64,000 nucleotides of DNA from Rhodopseudomonas palustris JSC-3b (GTDB taxonomy: Bacteria > Pseudomonadota > Alphaproteobacteria > Rhizobiales > Xanthobacteraceae): positions 787,629 through 851,628 of the forward strand of contig KI632513.1 of assembly GCA_000504425.1 (NCBI GenBank), read 5' to 3'. The translations under genes were made by a program, and so were the position numbers. Positions 16,505-24,559 of this stretch are shown here, in pieces (within the stretch, counting starts at the first letter, position 1; every line of letters begins with the position of its first letter). Under the pieces are notes generated by a model. That model saw only the letters and a program-made list of their open reading frames with translations. It had not been told where the DNA came from and ran no database searches.

Positions 16505-17994
16505 GCACGGTCACCACGCCTGCACCGCTGGCGCGGCTCACGGTGCGCGCCTGCACCGAACTGGTGGTGCCCGCGCGCGAATTTGCCTGCGCGATTGCCG
16601 CTCAGCAGGGCTTTGCGCCGGCGGCGTTGCAACGGTTGGAACTGCTCACCGAGGAAGCCTGTTTGTTCGTGGTCGAACACGGCTTTGAGCCCGGCGAAGA
16701 CGGCAGCTTTGATCTGATCCTCGATCGCCGCCCCGGCAAATTCGTGGTCGCGGTCGAGGACAAGGGCCTGCCGATCGACTTCTCCAAGCCGCCGCAGGAA
16801 TCAACGCTCGGCCTGTCCTTGATGCGCGGCTTTGCCGAGGAGATCAGCTTTCTCAATCTCGGCAAGGCCGGACGGCGGATCGAGTTCACCGCCAGCCTGC
16901 CGGCGCGGCCGGTCGAGGACTATCTGACCGCCGCCGAACGCGACCGCTCCGCCGAGCCGCCGCCGCTTGCCACCGATACGCCGCGGCTGCGGCTAATGAC
17001 CGAGCAGGACGCGGTCGCGCTGTCGCGCTGCATCTACCGCGCCTATGGCTACACTTATGTCGATTTCGTGTACTACCCGGATAGGATCGCCGACATGCTG
17101 CGCAGCGGCTTGATGATGTCCTGCGTCGCCGAGAACGACGCCGGCGAGATCGTCGGCCATTTGGCGCTGCTGCGTAACGGCCCGGAATCGGCGATTGCGG
17201 AGTCGGCCGCGGCCGTGGTCGATCCGCGCTACCGCGGCCATGCGCTGTTCAAGACCATGAAGATCTTCATGGCCGAGGAGGCGAAGCGCCGCGGTCTGCT
17301 CGGCCTGTATAGCGAGGCGATGACGCTGCATCCCTTCACCCAGAAGGGTAATATCGCGCTTGGCGCCCATGAGACCGGGCTGGTGCTGGCTTACGTGCCG
17401 GGCGACGTCAACACCCGCAAGATCGACGCCAGCGCGCAGGGCGAGCGCGCCGCGCTGCTGCTGTACTACATGCGCACCAATGCCGAGCCGCATCGCGTCA
17501 TTTATGCGCCGCCGCGGCACCGCGCGGTGCTGCAAGACATCTGCCAGCGCATCGGCCTCGACCGCGAATTTGCAGAACTCAGCGACACACCGATGCTTGC
17601 CGAGTCGACGCGGCTTGATATCCGCGTGCGGCCCGAGCTGGGCATCGCGGCGATCACGGTGCGCGCCTGCGGCGCTGATGCCGGCCAGCAGATCCGCCAC
17701 CATCTGGTCGATCTGTGCTGCCGCAAGGTCGATGCGATCTATCTCGATCTGCCGCTCGGTGATCCGGCCGCCGCCAGCGTATGCGCGGCTTGCGAGGCGG
17801 CCGGGTTCTTCTTCGCCGGCATGATCCCCGAATACGACAATGGCGACGTGCTGCGGCTGCAATACCTCAACAATCTCGACATCAACATGGACGGCATCGT
17901 GGTGGTATCGGACACCGGCCGCCGTCTGTTCGATCATGTTGCGGCCGAGCGTCAAAGGGCCGGCGAGGGCGCCCGCGTCGCGGCGGTGGCGTAG
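16501..17994 (+). CDS. Degenerate RsbW-like HATPase fused to GNAT acetyltransferase
   Basis: A 497-residue fusion. Residues 1-135 resemble the anti-sigma kinase fold: EEACLFVVEHGF aligns with the N-box, VEDKGLPID with the G1 box and STLGLSLMRGF with the G2 box. The ATP-coordinating N-box Asn is replaced by Phe 56, so kinase activity is doubtful. Residues about 160-290 form a GNAT domain, with GHLALLRNG and the acetyl-CoA loop DPRYRGHALFKT. The C-terminal 200 residues may be a second, degenerate GNAT-like domain. It ends the LuxE/LuxC operon. It may link acyl/aldehyde metabolism to the divergent partner-switching operon, which has its own intact kinase. Confidence 0.85.
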   Translation: MSTVTTPAPLARLTVRACTELVVPAREFACAIAAQQGFAPAALQRLELLTEEACLFVVEHGFEPGEDGSFDLILDRRPGKFVVAVEDKGLPIDFSKPPQESTLGLSLMRGFAEEISFLNLGKAGRRIEFTASLPARPVEDYLTAAERDRSAEPPPLATDTPRLRLMTEQDAVALSRCIYRAYGYTYVDFVYYPDRIADMLRSGLMMSCVAENDAGEIVGHLALLRNGPESAIAESAAAVVDPRYRGHALFKTMKIFMAEEAKRRGLLGLYSEAMTLHPFTQKGNIALGAHETGLVLAYVPGDVNTRKIDASAQGERAALLLYYMRTNAEPHRVIYAPPRHRAVLQDICQRIGLDREFAELSDTPMLAESTRLDIRVRPELGIAAITVRACGADAGQQIRHHLVDLCCRKVDAIYLDLPLGDPAAASVCAACEAAGFFFAGMIPEYDNGDVLRLQYLNNLDINMDGIVVVSDTGRRLFDHVAAERQRAGEGARVAAVA

Positions 17995-18206
17995 CTGCGG
18001 GCAGGATCACACCGCTAAGCGCCTGCTAACTACGCGTTAGACGCGGCAAAAATGACCTGGTGCCCGGCAGATTATTCCGGCTTGTGATCCGCGCGGCGCG
18101 CGTGCCGCGCCGGCAGTGCGTTGTCGTGATTGAAAAAATGCGCATAGCACGCGTGGCGCGAGCTTTGCTTGGCTCAGGTCTTGAACACTGCAGCCAAGGT
18201 GATCTC

Positions 18207-18653
18207 ATGAGTGTGTCCGGGATAGGTGGGTATTCGAACTCCATCGCCAATCTCTTTAGCGTCGCGCCGCGCAGCGCATCGACGTCATCGGCGCCCAGCG
18301 CTGGCAACGAGCCTGCCACCGCCAGCGGCGGCTCGGGTGTGCAGACCACCGATTTCACGAGTATGACGCGCAAGGAGCTGGGCGACTGGATCAACTCCAA
18401 GATCAAGAGCGGCGAAATGTCGTTCGACGAGAGTTCCACCTTTGTCAGCATGACGCTGAGCTTTTCGGACAACGTCAACGGCAACACCGGGCTGGAAAAT
18501 ACCGAGCACGTCAATTTCGTGGATGCCGTGCAGAAAGGCATCCGCTTCGCGCAGCAGCGCAACGATAGCGAGATGGTCGAGCGGCTGCAGAACACGCTGC
18601 GCATCATGGACCGCTATCAGGGGGAGATCAGGGGCGTGGATATCCGCGCCTAG
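18207..18653 (+). CDS. Hypothetical protein, 148 aa
   Basis: The ATG at 18207 has a good AAGGTGA site ahead. The N-terminal 50 residues are Ser/Ala/Gly-rich (MSVSGIGGYSNSIANLF), with no signal peptide. The rest is helical and charged: TRKELGDWINSKIKSGEMSF, then a helix with GIRFAQQRNDSEMVERLQ. Proteins beginning like this (MSVSGI..., small, acidic) occur in Rhodopseudomonas and Bradyrhizobium, but I know no function. Its Ser/Gly-rich start is reminiscent of flagellar or secreted rod-type proteins, which is only a hint. It stands alone in the plus direction. Confidence 0.7.
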   Translation: MSVSGIGGYSNSIANLFSVAPRSASTSSAPSAGNEPATASGGSGVQTTDFTSMTRKELGDWINSKIKSGEMSFDESSTFVSMTLSFSDNVNGNTGLENTEHVNFVDAVQKGIRFAQQRNDSEMVERLQNTLRIMDRYQGEIRGVDIRA

Positions 18654-18722
18654 GAGGGTAGCGTGACACGCCGCGCGGCATCGGCTCGCCGGATTGCTGC
18701 GAGCAGATGATATGGCAAGCGG

Positions 18723-19484
18723 ATGCGTTACCAGGAACTGCTGACAGCGCCGCAGCATGGCCTTGAGGCGGTGTGGCTGTCGCTCAGTGCGTGCGCGGAG
18801 CATTATCGGGTGCTGCCCGATGGCCGCTGCGACGTGATCGTGCAGTTCGACGCCGACGCGCGGCCGCTGCGCCCGCTGGCGGTGCTGATCGCCGGGCCGG
18901 CGACCCGGTTCTATGACGTGGCGCACGGCCCGGAAATCGGCTTTGTCGGCGCGCGGCTGCGGCCGGGCTATGCCGCGCCGCTGCTCGGCCTAGAGCCATC
19001 GTCGTTGGTTGATGACAGTGTTGGCGGCGAGGCGGCGCTGGCGCGCTGGCCGGCGCTGCGCCAGCTCTATGCCCCGGCGCAGGACTGCCACGAGATCGCC
19101 GCGCGGCTGGTGGCCTGGGCGGCGGAGCGGATCGCGGCGGCGCGCTTCCAGCCCGATGGCCTGCTGCGCGATCTGCTCGGCAGTTTCCACGGCGCCGGCG
19201 GCCGGCTGCGCATTCATGACACCGCCGCGCGCCATCAGGTCAGCGAGCGCACCGTGCAGCGGCTGCTGCGCGAGGCGATCGGGCTGCCGCCCAAAACCTT
19301 CGCCAACATTTTGCAGTTCCATCACGCGCTGCGGCTTTTGAGCGAGCAGCAATTGCCGCCGGCGCAAGCGGCGCTGCAGGCCGGCTTTGCCGATCAGGCC
19401 CATATGAGCCGGGTGTTTCGGCGGCTCGGCGGTTTTACCCCGGGGCGGCGGCCGGAGCTGACCCTGGTCAACATCCGCGGCTGA
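18723..19484 (+). CDS. AraC-family transcriptional regulator
   Basis: A 253-residue regulator. The N-terminal half (residues 1-140) matches the small sensing domain found in DUF6597-type AraC proteins (YRVLPDGRCDVIVQFD, VGARLRPG). The C-terminal half carries two helix-turn-helix units, RHQVSERTVQRLLREAIG and AALQAGFADQAHMSRVFRRL, followed by the usual GFTPG. Regulators of this type often control neighbouring small metabolic genes. The downstream VOC protein (72 bases away, same strand) is the obvious candidate. Confidence 0.9.
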   Translation: MRYQELLTAPQHGLEAVWLSLSACAEHYRVLPDGRCDVIVQFDADARPLRPLAVLIAGPATRFYDVAHGPEIGFVGARLRPGYAAPLLGLEPSSLVDDSVGGEAALARWPALRQLYAPAQDCHEIAARLVAWAAERIAAARFQPDGLLRDLLGSFHGAGGRLRIHDTAARHQVSERTVQRLLREAIGLPPKTFANILQFHHALRLLSEQQLPPAQAALQAGFADQAHMSRVFRRLGGFTPGRRPELTLVNIRG

Positions 19485-19556
19485 TGTCCGATTTGTTCAA
19501 GACCGAGATGCCGATCTAGCGTTTGCAGGGGCGATCGCCTTCGGCAGGAGACCATC

Positions 19557-19958
19557 GTGACGTTGAAATCGGCTTCCCCTTGCATCACCACCCAGCAGAT
19601 CGCCGCAACCCGCGCGTTCTATCAGGACGTCTTTGGCGCCAGCATCAGCTTTGATTGCGGCTGGTACCTCAATCTCGAACTCGCCCGCGGCGTCAGCCTG
19701 CAATTCATGGAGCCGCAGCAGGGCCAGCCGCTCTGCGTCCCCGCAGGGCTGACCTACAATTTTGGCGTCGAGGACGTCGATGCCGAGTATCAGCGGCTGC
19801 AAGCGCGCGGCCTTGATTTCGTGATGCCGATCGCCGATCACCCCTGGGGCGACCGCGGCTTTGCCATCACCGACCCGAACGGCATCGTGCTTTACATCTA
19901 TTCCGACCGCGAGCCGGCCCCGGAATTCAAGCCGTTCTTCCGACCCGCCGCGAGCTGA
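19557..19958 (+). CDS. VOC/glyoxalase-like domain protein
   Basis: A 133-residue single vicinal-oxygen-chelate domain protein, GTG start with GGCAGGAG just ahead. Characteristic stretches are TRAFYQDVFGA, YNFGVEDVDAEYQRL and the C-terminal WGDRGFAITDPNGIVLYIY. Members include glyoxalases, bleomycin/fosfomycin-type resistance proteins and dioxygenases, so the substrate is open. It follows an AraC regulator gene and is similar in kind, though not in close sequence, to the VOC protein at 21402-21833. Confidence 0.85.
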   Translation: MTLKSASPCITTQQIAATRAFYQDVFGASISFDCGWYLNLELARGVSLQFMEPQQGQPLCVPAGLTYNFGVEDVDAEYQRLQARGLDFVMPIADHPWGDRGFAITDPNGIVLYIYSDREPAPEFKPFFRPAAS

Positions 19959-20086
19959 CGCGCGGGGCCGCGCCGGCTGACGACGGCTGAAGCGCGACGA
20001 AATCATGGGTTGAGCGCGGCGGTATCTTCGCGTTCAATCCGTTCGCCGGGCGGCGCCATCGCACAAGGCGGCGCGGCGGGGGATAG

Positions 20087-20674
20087 ATGATCCGGATTGT
20101 CGAGGCGGCGAGCCAGCAGCGCCATGCCGCGTCGCTGCGTCAGCATTTTGAGCTGCGGCACGCGATCTTCGTGCGCGAGCGCGGCTGGACCGATTTCGAC
20201 CGCGGCGACATCGAAACCGATCAATATGACAACCACCACGCGGTCTATGGGCTGTCGATCGACGCCGACCAGCAGGTGATCGGCTGCTTCCGGCTCTATC
20301 CGACCGTGCTGCCGCATATGATCAGCGAGAGTTTTGCCTGGACCGTCGAAGGCGCGGTGATCCAAGAGCCCGACGTGCTGGAGCTGACAAGGTTCGGCAT
20401 CAAGAAGGGTCTCCGCGGCGGCCCGGTCTATCTGGAATTGTTTCTCGGCCTCACCGAATACTGTCTGCGCAATGGCATCAGCGGCACCACCGCGCTGATC
20501 CGCGCGGTGCGCAAGCCGGTGATGGAGGATTATGGGCTGACGGTGCGCGCGCTCGGCCCGCTGCTGCCGATCGACGGCCAAATGCATCTGGCGGTGCATT
20601 TTCCGATGGACGAGATGGTGCTTGAGCGGCTGCGGCAGCGCGCTGGCGTGTCGGATAGCGTGCTGGAGAGTTGA
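20087..20674 (+). CDS. LuxI-family acyl-homoserine lactone synthase
   Basis: A 195-residue autoinducer synthase that would make an N-acyl- or N-aryl-homoserine lactone from S-adenosylmethionine and an acyl donor. The invariant LuxI residues are all where expected: Arg 24, Phe 28, Trp 34, Asp 45, Asp 48, Arg 69, Glu 99 and Arg 102. The stretch RHAIFVRERGWTDFDRGDIE carries the first ones. No LuxR-type receptor gene is adjacent; the neighbours are a VOC protein and a TetR gene. No clear lux-box palindrome was seen upstream. The acyl group cannot be read from sequence; R. palustris RpaI uses an aryl-CoA (recalled knowledge), but this protein may differ. Confidence 0.9.
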   Translation: MIRIVEAASQQRHAASLRQHFELRHAIFVRERGWTDFDRGDIETDQYDNHHAVYGLSIDADQQVIGCFRLYPTVLPHMISESFAWTVEGAVIQEPDVLELTRFGIKKGLRGGPVYLELFLGLTEYCLRNGISGTTALIRAVRKPVMEDYGLTVRALGPLLPIDGQMHLAVHFPMDEMVLERLRQRAGVSDSVLES

Positions 20675-20718
20675 TCGTGATCAGCGATATTTCAAATGCT
20701 TAGTCGAGAATATTCGCG

Positions 20719-21333
20719 TTAATTATGAGTGTGAGCCGATGCGTCGCGCTTCAGGCCGCCGAGCACGGCCTCGATCACGCTCTGGATCTCTTCGACCTTC
20801 TGCCCGGACGCCAGCGCCAGCGCGCCGCGGTCGTACAGCGCCGATAGCATCAAGGCGAGCGGCTCAACCGGCAGCTCGCGCAGCACCCCGGCCTTGATCG
20901 CGGCGTCCAGTCCCTCGGTCAGCGTGCGGCCGCCATGGCGGCGGTCGAGCGCCGCCAGTTCCTCAAAGCCGAGCACCGCCGGCGCCTCGATCAGCAGCAA
21001 GCTGATGCGGCCGGGCTGCGCCATCGCTGCGAAGAAGGCGCGGCCGCCTGCGATCAGCGCCTCGAACGGCGGCAGTGCGGGCGGCGTGGCGCGCTCGATC
21101 TCGAGCGCCACCGCGGCCATCTCGGCGTCGATCACGGCGCGGAACAGCGCCTTCTTATCCTCGAAGTGGTGGTACAGCGCGCCGCGCGTCACCCCGGCCG
21201 CGCCGACAATCTCGGGCGTGGCGGTGCCGGCAAAGCCCTTGGCCAGAAACAGCGCGCGGGCGGCGCTCAGCAGCGCTTCGATGGTCTGTTCACGGCGTTG
21301 TTGATTGCTGCGGCGGGTGACGGTCTCTTGCAT
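20719..21333 (-). CDS. TetR-family transcriptional regulator
   Basis: A 204-residue repressor. The N-terminal helix-turn-helix is clear ([20 protein letters not shown], followed by [11 protein letters not shown]). The C-terminal ligand-binding domain has [16 protein letters not shown]. The gene diverges from the VOC gene at 21402. A long inverted repeat (21332-21378) overlaps its own start codon, so it probably represses itself and that gene. The inducer is unknown. Confidence 0.92.
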   Translation of the reverse strand: MQETVTRRSNQQRREQTIEALLSAARALFLAKGFAGTATPEIVGAAGVTRGALYHHFEDKKALFRAVIDAEMAAVALEIERATPPALPPFEALIAGGRAFFAAMAQPGRISLLLIEAPAVLGFEELAALDRRHGGRTLTEGLDAAIKAGVLRELPVEPLALMLSALYDRGALALASGQKVEEIQSVIEAVLGGLKRDASAHTHN

Positions 21334-21378
21334 ACATGCAGCCTGTATGTTACGTATCTGGATACAGGCGGCATGTAT
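21332..21378. promoter_or_regulatory. Inverted-repeat operator between tetR and VOC gene
   Basis: A 47-base near-palindrome with arms atacatgc/gcatgtat at the ends and a nested gcctgtat/atacaggc pair inside. It overlaps the start codon of the TetR gene and ends 23 bases before the VOC start at 21402. Two nested dyads are typical of TetR dimer-pair operators. The match to this particular regulator is an inference from position. Confidence 0.7.
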
Positions 21379-21401
21379 ATATCGCGAAGGGAGGAAAGGC
21401 C

Positions 21402-21833
21402 ATGCAGTGCACCCAATTCTACCCCGTGATCATGACCGGCGACGTCGCCGGCACCGCGGCATTCTACCAAGCTCATTTCGGCTTTGCGCCGCAGTTCGAG
21501 AGCGACTGGTACGTCCATCTGCAATCAACCCAGAATGACCAGGTCAATCTGGCGGTGCTGCACGGCGACCACGACACCATCCCGCAGGATGGCCGGGGCC
21601 GCGCCGGCGGGCTGTTGCTCAATTTCGAGGTCGAGGATGTCGATGCGGTCTATGCCCGGATGCGGGCGGCCGGGCTGCCGATGTTGCTCGGGCTGCGCGA
21701 TGAAGCCTTTGGCCAGCGCCATTTCATCACCCGCGACCCCAATGGCGTGCTGATCGATATCATCACCCCGATCGCGCCGAGCGCCGAATTTGCCGCGGCC
21801 TATGGCAACGGCCAGCAGCCGGGCACCGCGTAG
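21402..21833 (+). CDS. VOC/glyoxalase-like protein, probable TetR target
   Basis: A 143-residue VOC-fold protein. It starts with the [19 protein letters not shown]-like beta-alpha unit (actual [16 protein letters not shown]) and includes [15 protein letters not shown] and [16 protein letters not shown]. The ATG at 21402 follows a strong GGGAGGAAAGG site. The gene diverges from the TetR gene across a palindromic operator, so it is likely induced by the ligand of that repressor. Function could be detoxification or ring-cleavage; the substrate is not evident. Confidence 0.87.
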   Translation: MQCTQFYPVIMTGDVAGTAAFYQAHFGFAPQFESDWYVHLQSTQNDQVNLAVLHGDHDTIPQDGRGRAGGLLLNFEVEDVDAVYARMRAAGLPMLLGLRDEAFGQRHFITRDPNGVLIDIITPIAPSAEFAAAYGNGQQPGTA

Positions 21834-21860
21834 CGTTGCGGTAGCGTGCGGCCGCGCCGG

Positions 21861-22340
21861 CTACTCGGTCGCGGCCGGCTGCTCCAGGCGCTCGCGCAGT
21901 GCCGCCAGCAATTCGATGGCGCTGCGCAGCTCGGCGGGCTCAACCCCGGCGATCAAGGCGTCGCCGACTGGCTGCCATAGCGCGCTGGCGCGCTCGAACA
22001 CCTCTTGGCCGCGCGGCGTCATCACCACCAGCTTGGCGCGCTTGTGCGCCGGATTGGGCGCAAACGCCACCAGCCCGGCGGCCGCCAGTTCATCGACCAC
22101 GCGCTGCACCGATTGCCGCGCCAGCCCCATATTGTCGGCCAGCCGCGCCACCGAATAGCTGCCCTGGCCGTGCACGACCGAGCCGAGCACCTGCCAGCGC
22201 GCGCTGCTGAGCCCGAGCGGTTTCACCAAAGCGTCGCCGCATTTGATCAGCGCGCCGTTCAGTCGAAAAATCTCCAGCACCAGTTCGTTGACCGGGGCAT
22301 CGAAAGGAATCGCAGCGGAGGGAGCCATGGCGGCTGTCAT
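21861..22340 (-). CDS. MarR-family transcriptional regulator
   Basis: A 159-residue winged-helix regulator. It has LSSARWQVLGSVVHGQGSYS, the recognition region SVARLADNMGLARQSVQRVV and the wing (AFAPNPAHKRAKLVVMTPRG). The ATG at 22340 is chosen because the upstream part of the frame is antisense to the neighbouring reductase gene. It is divergently placed to the ArsC-like gene. Regulators of this family usually sense phenolic or other small hydrophobic acids. Confidence 0.9.
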   Translation of the reverse strand: MTAAMAPSAAIPFDAPVNELVLEIFRLNGALIKCGDALVKPLGLSSARWQVLGSVVHGQGSYSVARLADNMGLARQSVQRVVDELAAAGLVAFAPNPAHKRAKLVVMTPRGQEVFERASALWQPVGDALIAGVEPAELRSAIELLAALRERLEQPAATE

Positions 22341-22454
22341 CTCAAGCGGACAGGATGCTGTCAATAGCGGTCGCCGGCCTCCGCGCGGTCCGCATTGACC
22401 ATGGCGCGGCGCTATGCCCCGATCGCCGCCGACTGGCCAGCCGGAGAATCGACG

Positions 22455-22802
22455 TTGAGCATCACGCTGTATGGCATCAAGAACTGCGACACCATGAAGA
22501 AAGCGCGCGCCTGGCTCGACAGCCACGGCATCGCTTACACGTTCCACGATTACAAGACCGCCGGCATCGATCCGGCGACATTGCAGGGCTGGGTGCGGCA
22601 GCTCGGCTGGGAGCCGCTGCTCAACCGCGCCGGCACCACCTTTCGCAAACTGCCGGATGAGCAGAAGCAGGACCTGACGGAAGCGCGTGCGATCGCGCTG
22701 ATGCTGGCGCAGCCCTCGATGATCAAGCGGCCGGTGCTGGTGCATGCCGGCGGCGTGCTAGTCGGCTTTAAGCCGGAGACCTATCTCAGCGCGCTGCGCT
22801 AG
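22455..22802 (+). CDS. ArsC/Spx-family (YffB-like) protein
   Basis: A 115-residue thioredoxin-fold protein of the ArsC/Spx superfamily. It starts SITLYGIKNCDTMKKARAWL, which carries a single catalytic-type Cys (NCDTMKKA), followed by RAGTTFRKLP and IKRPVLVH. This is the YffB-like group, which may act as a glutathione-dependent thiol reductase. The TTG at 22455, just after CGGAGAA, gives the length usual for the family; ATGs at 22395 and 22401 would add about 20 unrelated residues. Its 3' end overlaps the convergent pyruvate-kinase-like gene by 17 bases. Confidence 0.85.
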   Translation: MSITLYGIKNCDTMKKARAWLDSHGIAYTFHDYKTAGIDPATLQGWVRQLGWEPLLNRAGTTFRKLPDEQKQDLTEARAIALMLAQPSMIKRPVLVHAGGVLVGFKPETYLSALR

Positions 22803-24279
22803 CGCGGCTCCAGCTGTGCAGCGGCCGTAGCTGCGGCGTCTTCTTGTGCTGATGATCGCCCATCCGCGACAGCAGCGTGTCGAGTTCGGTGATCGCCTTG
22901 AACAGATAGGGGCCCTTGTTCAGCATCACGCATTCGGCGCGCGCCGCCATCGCCGCGTCGGTCATCTCGCCGCGCGACGGCGTGCCTTTCTTGACCAGAT
23001 GTTCCAGCACCTGGGTCGCCCAGATCACCGGCACATGGGCGGCTTCGCCGATCCACAAAATTTCCTCCTGCATTTCCGCCAGTCGCGCAAAGCCGATTTC
23101 CACCGCGAGGTCGCCGCGCGCGATCATGATCGCGGTCGGCTGCCGGCCGGCGGCCTGCACCACGATGTCTGGCAGATTGGCGACCGCTTCCGGGGTCTCG
23201 ATCTTCAGCACCAGCGACAATTGGCGCCAGTCGTTGGGCCGGCGCTCGGCCAGCGCCGCCTGCAGCATTTCCACATCGGCGACCGACTGCACGAATGAGA
23301 ACTCGATGCCGTCGGCCTGCGCCACGATGAAGTCGAGGTCGCTAAGGTCCTTGGCGGTCAGCGCTGGGATCGTCAGCGGCGTGTCGGGGAAGTTCAGCCC
23401 CTTTTCCGGTTTCAGTCGCAGCCCATTGGCGGGCGCGGCGGTGACCCGGCCGAGCAGGCCGAACGGCGCGCGCCGTTCGATCCGCATGCACAGCTTGCCG
23501 TCATCAACGAACACCCGATGGCCGGCAGCGGCGATCGTCAGCGCGTCGGGCAGGGTGCATTCGATCGCGGCGTGCGGCTCATCGAGCTTGATGCGGTTCA
23601 GCCCGCCCTGCGGCACGATCGCCAGCAGATCGCCAACGCCGATCCGTTCCACCCCTTCGGGCAGCAGCGCGGTGCCGGTGCGGATTTTCGGGCCGGCGAT
23701 GTCCATCAGGATTTTGATGCGGCGGCCGGTGGCCTGTTCGGCAGCATGAACGTGATTGATCATGCGCTGCCAGTGCTCGGGACTGTCATGGGCGCAGTTG
23801 ATGCGGACGGCATCGACGCCGCGTTCGGCCAGCCGCAGCAGAAACGACGGATCGTCGCCGGCCTCGGTCGGGCAGGTGACCAGCAGCGCGGTGTGGCGCG
23901 GTCCGGAACGGGGCCCGAACAGCTCGGCGCTGCGCTCGGCGAGGTAGTGCTCGCCGGCAAAAAACTGCCGCGACGAAGGCCGTTCCGTGGTGGGGGTGCC
24001 GCACAGCGCCGCGACGCTGGCGCTCACAGCTTTCAGAGTCGGCAGCACCCGGCTTTCCAGCCGGCCGAGTGACGACATGCCGAGTGCCATCAGCGCCCGT
24101 TGCAGCGGCCGCAGATCATGACGGCGCAGCGCCAGATAGTGCGCGAGATTGCTGGCGCTGGCCGCGAAGTCGGGGCGTTCGATGCGGTCCGCCCAGGAGG
24201 TCATCCGCAGGCTGCTTTCGGCAGCAATCTCGTCGATCAGCCGTTCGAGTTTCTTTTTCAGTGCCGCGACATCATGCAT
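22786..24279 (-). CDS. Pyruvate kinase-like protein
   Basis: A 497-residue protein whose residues from about 125 onward follow the pyruvate kinase barrel. It has ILMDIAGPKIRTG, RVFVDDGKLCM (the B-domain edge), LSDLDFIVAQADGIEFSFVQ, and IMIARGDLAVEIGF followed by VIWATQVLEHLV. The first 120 residues are an extra helical domain (LKKKLERLIDEIAAESSLRM). The C-terminal allosteric domain of ordinary pyruvate kinase is absent, and the usual VRxNFSHG motif is replaced by VRINCAHD. It may be a diverged family member with a different role. The start ATG at 24279 is chosen because the upstream residues do not look like coding sequence. Confidence 0.83.
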   Translation of the reverse strand: MHDVAALKKKLERLIDEIAAESSLRMTSWADRIERPDFAASASNLAHYLALRRHDLRPLQRALMALGMSSLGRLESRVLPTLKAVSASVAALCGTPTTERPSSRQFFAGEHYLAERSAELFGPRSGPRHTALLVTCPTEAGDDPSFLLRLAERGVDAVRINCAHDSPEHWQRMINHVHAAEQATGRRIKILMDIAGPKIRTGTALLPEGVERIGVGDLLAIVPQGGLNRIKLDEPHAAIECTLPDALTIAAAGHRVFVDDGKLCMRIERRAPFGLLGRVTAAPANGLRLKPEKGLNFPDTPLTIPALTAKDLSDLDFIVAQADGIEFSFVQSVADVEMLQAALAERRPNDWRQLSLVLKIETPEAVANLPDIVVQAAGRQPTAIMIARGDLAVEIGFARLAEMQEEILWIGEAAHVPVIWATQVLEHLVKKGTPSRGEMTDAAMAARAECVMLNKGPYLFKAITELDTLLSRMGDHQHKKTPQLRPLHSWSRASAAR

Positions 24280-24559
24280 GCGAGCGCTCCCGGTATTCCT
24301 TTCGGCCGACCACGGCCGCAACAGGGTTCACTAGGCGACGTCCACGAAGCCCATATGACGCTCAGCGCCAGGCCGAGTGCCAGCGACGAAGCGCTGCAGG
24401 GTTGTGCGCGGCGCGCCGGTGCATTGCATCTTGCGCAACCCCAGTGGTTGATTGCATAGTTGCTATTCAAAGCGGACCCGCGGTGATCGCCGTCGAGGAG
24501 CTGCAGGAACAAAATCGGCAGGGGCGCCAGCTATGGCACCGGCCGAGGGGGAGACGTGA

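Noticed and set aside
9940-17994. A bioluminescence (lux) operon
   Set aside because: LuxC and LuxE relatives are present, but no LuxA, LuxB or LuxD is found in the window, so light production is not supported.
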